NCBI GenBank assembly: GCA_907164885.2
Contig: OU015498.1
Location: 123,634,727-123,698,726, forward strand
From: Dolomedes plantarius
Taxonomy: Eukaryota > Arthropoda > Arachnida > Araneae > Dolomedidae
Direction: 5' to 3'
Length of the DNA stretch: 64,000 bases
Shown here: in pieces, positions 56,156-64,000 of the stretch
Layout of the letters: each line of letters begins with the position of its first letter
Position numbering within the stretch: position 1 is the first letter of the stretch
Translations under genes and position numbers: made by a program
Notes under the pieces: generated by a model
Told to the model about the DNA's origin: nothing
Seen by the model: only the letters and a program-made list of their open reading frames with translations
The model's database searches: none

Positions 56156-57840
56156 AAATATTCCGTCAACCTGGTTTTTAAATAAATAAACTATTCCCGT
56201 GACAAATTTCAATTCCAGCTTGCATTTAGACTAGTTCATCGAATTTCCAAAATTAAACAGTCATGTTTGCTGGAAAAGTCTGATGCTCGGATCATTTTCA
56301 GTATTAGTAAGACGTTTTTCTTTTGCCAAAAGAAAAAGATGCATATTAATATATCTTCATATATGCAAAAGTTCGTAAGTAATCATACAGGGATATACGT
56401 ACAATAAAGAAACCTTTAAATTAATGTCTTCAGATTACAATATCGATAACTACATTTTATTTTACGACGTCACATTTATTGAAAGCCGTTTCCCTTGAAA
56501 CATTTTATGCGGACAATATTAAAATCTGGCAGTTGTTTAAGAATATGGGACTAAGAGGTTCAACGACCAGTTAGGTAATTGAAAAGAAGACCATAATTGA
56601 GCTGTCAGTAGATGTGAAGTTCGTGGAACATCAGAGTTGAGCAGCACTAGAGCGGAAACAAGACTGAAAAACATGTCCTTGCTTCAGACCTACACCAAGA
56701 AGGATCAGCATCGCGTAGACGTGACAGCGGGTTAAGGATAGTATTTGCCCGGTTTATCGTAAAAGTATGACACATTCTCTGAATTCCCACTCAAAACCGT
56801 TGATTATGTTTCATCCATCTCTCTTAAAAAGTAAACGCTACAATGTTGAATGAAGGCGAACATTACATAGCAAGACTATTCTTAAATTCACAACTGATTG
56901 TAGCTAATTAATGAATCAATTACCCCATTTCTGCAAATTATAAGTTTTCAGAGTCTGAATTAGAAAGGGTCCTTGAAATACACAAATTTCTTGTTTGTAC
57001 TGAGATTTTTCAATTAACCCTAATTCATATTTCTTTGTATTTATCAAAGACATGCGACTGTTCATTCATCTATTTCTTTCTTAATGGCTCCTCCATCATC
57101 ACCATTTCGTAACACGAGAGCATTAAATTCCAGCATGTATCGGAAAAACGAAGTGAAACCCTCATCCCGGTATGCAAAGCATTATCTCACTTCGTGGTTC
57201 ATTAAACACAAATAAGGAAACATTTACACATCCTGTTGCGAGGAAGTCGTCTGCGGTAACACATAAATAGTTGAATCTTTGTTTCTTGGAGGAGCGAACT
57301 CCTAACGACGTTGTTCATTTCTCATCGTTAAGGCGTCAGCAGAAGGGTGAAAAGGCAAAAACAAAATCCATCAGCTCTGTGTACGAGCGGATCTGAGAAC
57401 CTTGATCAGAAGAGGATGGAAGAAAAAAGTCATGAATGGAAAACGTCTGAAGAGTGGGTGACTCTTTTCATCGATTATAACGAAAAATAAAAGCTATTGA
57501 AATTTATTGAAGAAATCTTATCGTTCAGAGAGCGGACGATAATTGAATTTTTTACAGCTCAGCAGACATTGCATTGACTTTATGAGACACAATCAGATAA
57601 GTCATTGTAAGTGCATATATGCTGACGACGGATACCCTCTCATTGGACAAGAAACAGGAACTTTTAGGTTTATGACTTCCTGGGTTTTTCCTTCCAAATT
57701 TCAGAGAGTGACCTTAAACTTCATGTGTATCCGTCATTTTTATGACATCACTTCATGAAGTAACAATAACTTGTTTATAAAACCAACTTGTTTATTAGAC
57801 CAGCAAGTTCTCCAAGATGTCAAGATTTTAAATTGAGTTT
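56156..57840. other. No recognisable gene
   Basis: AT-rich with a few moderately GC-rich patches (56540-56760, 57240-57440). Nothing recognised. Confidence 0.4.
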
Positions 57841-57850
57841 CTTATGTTTT

Positions 57851-58076
57851 GATATTTTTTTAAGCCGAGGCATTTGTCGCCACACATTTGCCTATACTAC
57901 GCTACAGTTTACTGTCCATTTTATTATGGCGGCACCATATAGGCGGCCACAATTACCCCCTATGAAGGGGCTACACAAACGGAGGCATCTTCGTGGCACG
58001 ACGCCAGGATTCGATCCGAGCACCCTCAGCATCGAAAACCAACGCGCTGTACCACAGGGCCGCCACAAGCCCATTA
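57851..58076 (-). mobile_element. tRNA-derived SINE, family 1, minus strand
   Basis: Minus-strand head GGGCTTGTGGCGGCCCTGTG with B box GGATCGAATCC (near 58009-58019). Body matches 50399-50626. Flanked by CTTATGTTTT at 57841-57850 and 58077-58086. Confidence 0.88.
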
Positions 58077-58149
58077 CTTATGTTTTAAATAACATAAGAC
58101 GCCCTAAAATCAAATAGTCCTTTTTCTCATTTCACTCTAACTTTAGCCA

Positions 58150-59035
58150 GATCTAACTTCAGTTAGTACATTGTATTTTCAGGATACTGGATAAATGCAT
58201 TTTGATTTAGATTGTTACTTGTCTGGCCATCCCCCGAAAAAACAAAAAGAGAAAATTTTTAGATATGGTCCTACTGAGTTTAGTGGCAGTCTGTCCAACA
58301 GCTTGTATACATGTACCAAAGAGAGAAAATATAAGTAAAAGGGTAGTAGCTATATTAATTTTGGATATTTTTTCCTGTCAAGCAGCGACCCTAAATGTTT
58401 CTATACACGAAACTGTTGTCAAAACGCTATAGTTTTGACTGATTTCGGTGACTCTCCACCAAGTAAACAGCAGAAAAAGTAGTAGATAGTCTAACCGTTC
58501 CAAAGAGGCAAAAAAAGGGTGCAAAAGGATAACAATCCATTTAAGTTTGGTGATATTCCACGTCAAACAGTGTGACTAATAGTTTCTAAAAGCAAAAATT
58601 TCGCCAAAAAAGTAATAGCTTTTCTGTTTTCAGTGACTGTCCGACAAGCAGACAGTCTACACGTTTCAAAGAAAGATAAAAAGAGCAAAAAGATAAAAGT
58701 CTTACTGATATAGGTTACAGTGAGCTAAATGCTCCTAAAAGCAAATTTCGTCAAAAATTTTATAGTTTTACTAATTTCAGAGATACCTTTCCGCAGTAAT
58801 ATTTTATGTTCCTATAAGAGAAAATATTAGCAAAAGATGCCGAAATAGACATTTTAGTGATTATCCGACAAACTTTCGTCATTTCAGTATCCGACATTCG
58901 TTCAACATTTTAGTGATTATGTTCCAAGTTGGTCGGGGAATACCGAAAAGAGAAAATTTATGCAAAATAACATAGTTTGTCCTGATTTCTGTGACAATTC
59001 CTCAGGTTTGAGTCTGCTCCTTTTAAAAGTAAATT
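58150..59035 (+). repeat. Degenerate tandem repeat
   Basis: Recurring diverged blocks of the form TATAGTTTT.ACTGATTTC.GTGAC, CC.CCAAG.A.ACAG, AAAGAG..AAAA..GCAAAA and CCTAAAAGCAAATTTCG, at roughly 100-170-base spacing. By eye only; period not firm. Confidence 0.45.
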
Positions 59036-61180
59036 TATTACATTGTGGGTGAGGCATAAACTGGCAAATATGGTTTTATGACTTTATATCTTCACCTTCC
59101 TATCTTTTTACCCTACAATACATTCTGTAGCTATTGGTTACTGAATTTTTTTTCTTCCTAATCTAGAATGCAACCAAATGTGCAAATAAAAAGAAATATT
59201 TGATGTTCGGGTTTTTCACAGTGATTGTACCTGATTTTAACATTTTTCTTGCGATAAGAAGGAAAATCCGATTTTGAAATAAAAAGGGAAAAAACCATGA
59301 TTTTAAGGGGTTATGTATGGCCAAATATATCATTTCTGGGATTATTTTTCATGCCTCAAACTGATCTATTTGCATTTCTTATAGTCTGAAATGATTGTTT
59401 CTTCAGAAATCTCAGCTTTGAAATCATCAATTCTAATACCAAACTTTTATATGACTAATCGTCCAGGGAAGTAAGGAAGCTTCACACTTCATTTTGAATA
59501 AAACGTTACCTTCTCAATTATGTTTAATTAGCACGATTAAATGACATGCATTTTTCATGCGTCATCAACTATTTGTGCATAAGAAATACAAAGAAGAACC
59601 TTCGATATTTCAGGTATAGAAACGTATTTACTATAGCAATTTATGTGATAAATCAAAGTTGCTGGGGGCTTCTCTTTGTTGTATGATTTATTCTGGAATA
59701 TACTAGAAACTCTGGCATGGCATTTACGAATTAAAAGATAGGAAATTAATTGGCTCTTTCGTTGAAAATACTATTAAGTTGTTAAGCAGTAAACCTCTTT
59801 TATGATCATTCTTCTTAACTTTACCAAACCTTTTGCCTGGTACTTAAAATATCAGATCTAGTACTCACAGAATAATTGAGCTGAATTGACCCCTGAATCA
59901 CCTCTAGACAAAGTAGATTCTATCAGTCGTAACATTACTGAAATATCTCTCGATCTCAGGTATCTCAGATAACTATAGAAAAAATTTGAGCATTAATACA
60001 AACATAAATATTAGTATAATAATGTTATGGTTTAACTTATTCACAACACCCCTATAGACTAGACATAACTTTTAAACACGCAAATAACGAAAATAGAAGA
60101 TTTCTTGGAAAACTGACTGTTAGTTCCATTTTTTTTTTTTATTATTACTTACTTCATTTAGAATTTTTCAGTATGAAATTACTTCTGATAATGGTTCAGG
60201 TAAAAGTTTATTTTCAGAAAGCGAAATAATGACAAAAAAATGTTAAACTATATTTCAAACTATGGTATCAAATAGAATAATGATTTATGTGTTCATTCAA
60301 ACGAGAACTTCCAGTATCATCTTTATTGTGTATTGGAGAGACAAAATGCTCAAAATAAAGATGGATGTTTCTGATCCTATCATAAACTGGATATTCTCCA
60401 ATTAGTCCGTCTGAAGATTATTTTCTAGATTAAGACACAGCAATTACCTCAACAGACGAGCCGTATCTAAGAGTGAAAATCGAAAGTCTCAGGGTGCAGA
60501 CGCATTTGCATCTACCTGAAACACAAATTCATACTATTATGAATTACCATCTATGTAAGGAAAATTTATACATATTCTCGTCTTTACAAAATACATTATC
60601 AATAGAACACATGTATTAAAAATATAAAAATCGTATGCCTTTTAACGGTTTTAAATAGCATATAAAGAGATTTATTCAACTTATTTACGTACGAGCAACC
60701 ATGGTGACGGGGTTAAGATCAGGAACTTCAGGAACCTGAAATCGACTGGAAAAAATAGTAATTCCACTGTAATTTTCATCGGTCTCCCACCCACAAAGAT
60801 CGAAGGTCCCTCAGAATCGAGAAAAAGTCCACAAAAGGGTGAAAAAACCCTAGATATTATCTTTGTTTGCACTGCCCCAAAAACGAACCAAATTAAAAAA
60901 AAATTAAGACACTGTCAGCAAAAATCTCCTCCCTTAAAAAATATACAGTTTTTAAACTACCCCCTTTTGGAAACCTATATTTCATTCCTTGACGATTTTT
61001 ACTAGATCTGTAAGAAATTAATTTTGGGTTCAATGGGAATGAGGTTTTTTTATATTATATTAAAAATCCCGATACCTATGAATTCTTTACTCACCAAAGA
61101 AACACTTGTATATTAAATTAGTTGGAGAGAGGGAGGGAATTCTTTTCAACCCAAAATTGTTTTTGTTTATTACACTTTTA
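59036..61180. other. No recognisable gene
   Basis: AT-rich; nothing identified on either strand. Confidence 0.4.
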
Positions 61181-61184
61181 CATT

Positions 61185-61380
61185 ACGCATCCAATTATTC
61201 TCAATACTTGACCAGTGCTGGAAATTTGAACTGAAATCCGTGACATTAAAGAGGTGAAAACGACTACACGCATTTCTCCTCTTACCTTTAAAGCAACTTG
61301 CCCAACGTGGGAATGGAACTCAAGATCTCCTGCTTTACCGACAGGAGTGAGTACTATCACATTACTCGCGGGTCTTGTAA
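61185..61380 (-). mobile_element. tRNA-derived SINE, third type
   Basis: Minus-strand head GACCCGCGAGTAATGTGATA + GTACTCACTCC, an anticodon-like arm CTCC TGTCGGTAAAG CAGGAG, and a B box GAGTTCCATTCC (near 61310-61321). Length of body uncertain. Confidence 0.55.
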
Positions 61381-61555
61381 TGTTTTGCTGTCTAACGCGT
61401 CAAGATCCTTTTCACCAACAAACGACTTGAAACATATTTTTGTAAGAAAAAAATTGCAAAAAAACTGAGAGTTTAAGAAACTTCCATTACTTTTACAGGC
61501 TCTAAAAATGGGTAATTTAGAAAATTTAAGTAGTTTCATTTCATGTCATTCTTTG

Positions 61556-61557
<2 letters not shown>

Positions 61558-61589
<32 letters not shown>
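61558..61589 (+). repeat. (TA)n microsatellite
   Basis: Pure TA tract 13 bases left of the Tc1 element's target TA. Confidence 0.95.
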
Positions 61590-61594
<5 letters not shown>

Positions 61595-61754
61595 AATCAA
61601 CTACACTGCTGGCCACTGTAAATGCAACACCCTGAAGGAAACATGCAAATAACATGAAATTTACAACATGCATTAGCGGAGGTGAGATATGCAAATGATT
61701 AGAGTTTCAGCGCAGACGCACATCACGCGCGCCTGTGGCGCCACTTCAAAGCGC

Positions 61755-61761
61755 TATTTAA
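61755..61761 (+). promoter_or_regulatory. TATA-like box of the Tc1 transposase
   Basis: TATTTAA, 72 bases before the preferred ATG and after the upstream ATG, supporting the shorter protein. Confidence 0.45.
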
Positions 61762-61832
61762 GGCTTGGAGATATCGACGATTTCAAGTTCGGCAATTGTG
61801 TTTCTCTTGTTTTTTCAAAAAAACGATCAATT

Positions 61833-62882
61833 ATGCCTCGTCGAAAACAGCGATTATCTTTTGATCAAGTATCCGAGTTCGACAGAGGAAGGATAGTGGC
61901 CTACCGAGATTGTGGATTATCTTTCAGGGAAATCGGTAGTCGTGTTGGACGAAACCAAGCAACTGTAATGCGGATATGTGATCGTTGGATGCAGGAGGGT
62001 ACGACGGACCGGCGTGTTCGATCGCATCCACCTCAGCGCACCACTTCACGTGATGACAGGCAAATTGTGCGCATGGCAGTGACGGATCGCTCAGTCACAT
62101 CACGAACCATAGCACAGCACATGCAGTCTGTAACGCATCATCCAGTGTCTGCGCGTACCATTCGACGCCGTTTACAGCAGAGTGGTCTGTCCGCAAGACG
62201 TCCATTGCTTTGTCTACCCTTGACGCAGAACCACAGATGTCTCCGCCGCCAATGGTGCGATGACAGAAGGATGTGGACGGCAGAATGGAATGAAATTGTC
62301 TTTACTGACGAGTCACGCTTCTGTCTGCAACACCACGATGGTCGCATTCGAGTCTGGAGACACCGTGAAGAGAGGATGCTGAACAGCTGCGTTATGCACC
62401 GCCACACTGGTCCTGCACCGGGTATTATGGTATGGGGCGGTATTGGATATCCCTCTCGCACATCTCTAGCGAGTTTAAAGTACATTGCCGGTACTTTAAA
62501 CAGCCAGCGCTACATCTCCGAGGTGTTGGAGCCAGTTGTCCTTCCTTACCTTCAGGGCTTGCCCACAGCCTTATTTCAACGGGATAATGAGCGACCACAC
62601 GTGGCAGGCATTATCCAACGGTTCTTCGTCAATCGCCAGATTGAATTGCTTCCCTGGTCGCCTCGCTCTCCGGATCTTTCGCCGATAGAAAACATGTGGT
62701 CCATGGTTGCTCTACGATTGACCCAGATTCCATCCCCAGCTGCCACAGCAGATCAACTTTGGCAACGTGTGGAAGCTGCTTGGTCTGCTGTACCCCAAGA
62801 ACTCATCCAAAGTCTCTTTGAATCAATGCCGAGGCGTGTGGCAGCGGTGATCTCCAACAATGGCGGCTACTCTGGCTACTGA
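61833..62882 (+). CDS. Tc1-like transposase (DD34E), 349 residues
   Basis: Starts MPRRKQRLSFDQVSEFDRGR, with an HTH (GLSFREIGSRVGRNQATVMR) and a second DNA-binding segment (SVTSRTIAQHMQSVTHHPVS). Catalytic core: VFTDESRFCLQHHDGRIRVW (first Asp), ALFQRDNERPHVAG (second Asp) and SPRSPDLSPIENMW (Glu). Exactly 34 residues separate Asp and Glu. 349 residues is a normal Tc1 length. An in-frame ATG at 61689 lies upstream of the TATTTAA box (61755-61761), so the 61833 start is preferred. No stop or frame break. Cut-and-paste transposition at TA is the family role; activity is not shown. Confidence 0.93.
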   Translation: MPRRKQRLSFDQVSEFDRGRIVAYRDCGLSFREIGSRVGRNQATVMRICDRWMQEGTTDRRVRSHPPQRTTSRDDRQIVRMAVTDRSVTSRTIAQHMQSVTHHPVSARTIRRRLQQSGLSARRPLLCLPLTQNHRCLRRQWCDDRRMWTAEWNEIVFTDESRFCLQHHDGRIRVWRHREERMLNSCVMHRHTGPAPGIMVWGGIGYPSRTSLASLKYIAGTLNSQRYISEVLEPVVLPYLQGLPTALFQRDNERPHVAGIIQRFFVNRQIELLPWSPRSPDLSPIENMWSMVALRLTQIPSPAATADQLWQRVEAAWSAVPQELIQSLFESMPRRVAAVISNNGGYSGY

Positions 62883-63020
62883 TTTTGGCAGGAACCACAC
62901 TTCACAGAAGTCTATAAATTTAATCATTTGATACTTGGTCAACATGTTATCTACAAAATAAATTTTGTTGTGATATCTCTTGTCTTTCTTGGTGTTGCAA
63001 TTTGGGTGGCCAGCAGTGTA

Positions 63021-63691
63021 GTAAGAATAAATAGGCTATGTTCTAAGGACAATAGGTATAAGCATATAAAAGATTTGTTAGTAGTGCTAAAACGTAATTA
63101 TTACCCTGATAGTCTTTCCAAGCACATAATTGGTTGTTTTAGATTTAATGAATAGCATGTTCTGTTGCTAATAATTAGTAATACAACACTAAATGATTAA
63201 AGTTAGTAAATAACTACTAAAAAGTAAATAAAAACTAGTGTAATTAAAATAATAAATAACTCTTAGTCATAATAAATGTCTAAGTTAACTTAGGTTATTA
63301 TGTCCTATGAAACATCATCCTAAGTAAGTCTGCTAAAGTGATTCCATTGGCTCCATGGTTGCAATGTTTGTCACGTCAGTCTTCTTGCGGTCTCCTAAAC
63401 TAAACTTTCACTTTGTCTGGCGCCGAGTTTGGTGATCTATGATAAAGCCACTGATTATTCCTTCTTCTGTTTCATATGGATTGTACGGTGTCTAAGTATG
63501 TTTATTGCTCAGATCAAACTTATTAGAAACAATCCATTGGTTTCTAGACAGTATCGGCACCGCTGAACAGAAGATACTGTCAAAAACCTATTATTCACTT
63601 ATCTATTCATATTTCTCACTTATCTTTTCATGTTTATGGTTTCTGGCTGTAGTGGTTTATGGCTTATACTGGTTTTTCACTTACAAATTTG

Positions 63692-63726
<35 letters not shown>

Positions 63727-64000
63727 GCGGTGAACAGTGGAATTTATAAACTATTAGTCAATCGGTACTTTTTTAATATCAGTTATAATGTTCATTTACT
63801 GTCTACAACAGCCAAACTAAGAGTAATGCTCTATAATCATGCATTTCAGGTTTTAAGATTCGTGTTTCTTGCTTAGTTTTCTTCAGAATTAAACAATAAA
63901 CACGAGTTCAAACTGTTTTTAAGACTTTTTAAGTGGCGAATTTCCCAAATAAAACAAAAAGAAAAGAAGGGAAAACTCCATTTTAAATTTCATACTGACA
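63021..64000. other. No recognisable gene
   Basis: AT-rich. (AT)n at 63697-63722. The frame 63505-63696 has a hydrophobic end but no recognisable similarity. Confidence 0.4.

Larger units (their letters stand above)
61604..63018 (+). mobile_element. Tc1-like (DD34E) element, apparently intact
   Basis: Ends CACTGCTGGCCACTGTAAAT + GCAACACC and, reversed, CACTGCTGGCCACCCAAATT + GCAACACC. Inverted repeats of about 28 bases. TA flanks at 61602-61603 and 63019-63020. 1415 bases with a single open transposase. Confidence 0.92.

Noticed and set aside
61310..61380. Functional tRNA gene on the minus strand
   Set aside because: A- and B-box-like segments exist but the acceptor stem does not pair, so a SINE head is more likely.

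Overview
This is a 64 kb, strongly AT-rich piece of an arthropod nuclear genome, most likely a chelicerate and probably a spider. The evidence is a spliced chitin-binding cuticle-protein gene of arachnid type, long introns full of minisatellites and (TA)n tracts, several tRNA-derived SINE families, and many Tc1/mariner, pogo/Tigger, hAT and Helitron-like elements. I see no bacterial-type operons, CRISPR arrays or phage genes. The species is inferred, not shown.

Host gene. Only one host gene can be assembled with confidence: a cuticle (Rebers-Riddiford type) protein on the + strand. It has a TATA box near 14174, coding exons at 14295-14309, 19522-19632 and 24755-25027 (132 residues with signal peptide), a separate 3'UTR exon from 26556 and a poly(A) signal at 26802. 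The 399-base coding sequence is spread over about 12.6 kb. Introns 1 and 2 are about 5 kb each and hold a Helitron-like element, a SINE and several tandem-repeat blocks.

Mobile elements, left to right. 1-2000: ends of two Helitron-like copies. 2300-7850: a nest consisting of a GTF2IRD2-like hAT element split by another hAT and a Tigger remnant, followed by an internally deleted Tc/mariner-type element. 8.7-11.1 kb: three SINEs, one with a perfect 10-base target duplication. 12 kb: a decayed Tc1 gene. 27.8-28.5 kb: a miniature Tigger. 30.2-35.1 kb: a long-TIR DD42D mariner-like element with an open transposase, a 100-base pogo MITE and a 2.26 kb pogo/Tigger element, all inserted in TA-rich tracts. 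36.7-42.0 kb: a layered block in which a roughly 430-base tandem repeat carries a hAT element and an unclassified 3.5 kb TIR element, itself interrupted by a DD41D (rosa-like) element. 45.8 kb: a MITE. 48.2-49.3 kb: a deleted pogo element. 50.4-51.0 kb: two SINEs. 52.1-52.5 kb: an LTR-like block. 53.1-54.8 kb: a TIR repeat and a second DD41D copy in opposite orientation. 56.0 kb: a hAT MITE with perfect 8-base duplication. 57.9 kb and 61.3 kb: SINEs. 61.6-63.0 kb: an apparently intact Tc1 (DD34E) element.

The most interesting objects are the unclassified TIR element at 37897-41433, whose insertion can be read against an empty site in the next tandem-repeat unit; the DD42D long-TIR element with an open frame; the intact Tc1 element; and the clustering of TA-target elements in (TA)n tracts. 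Stretches with nothing recognisable are stated as such.
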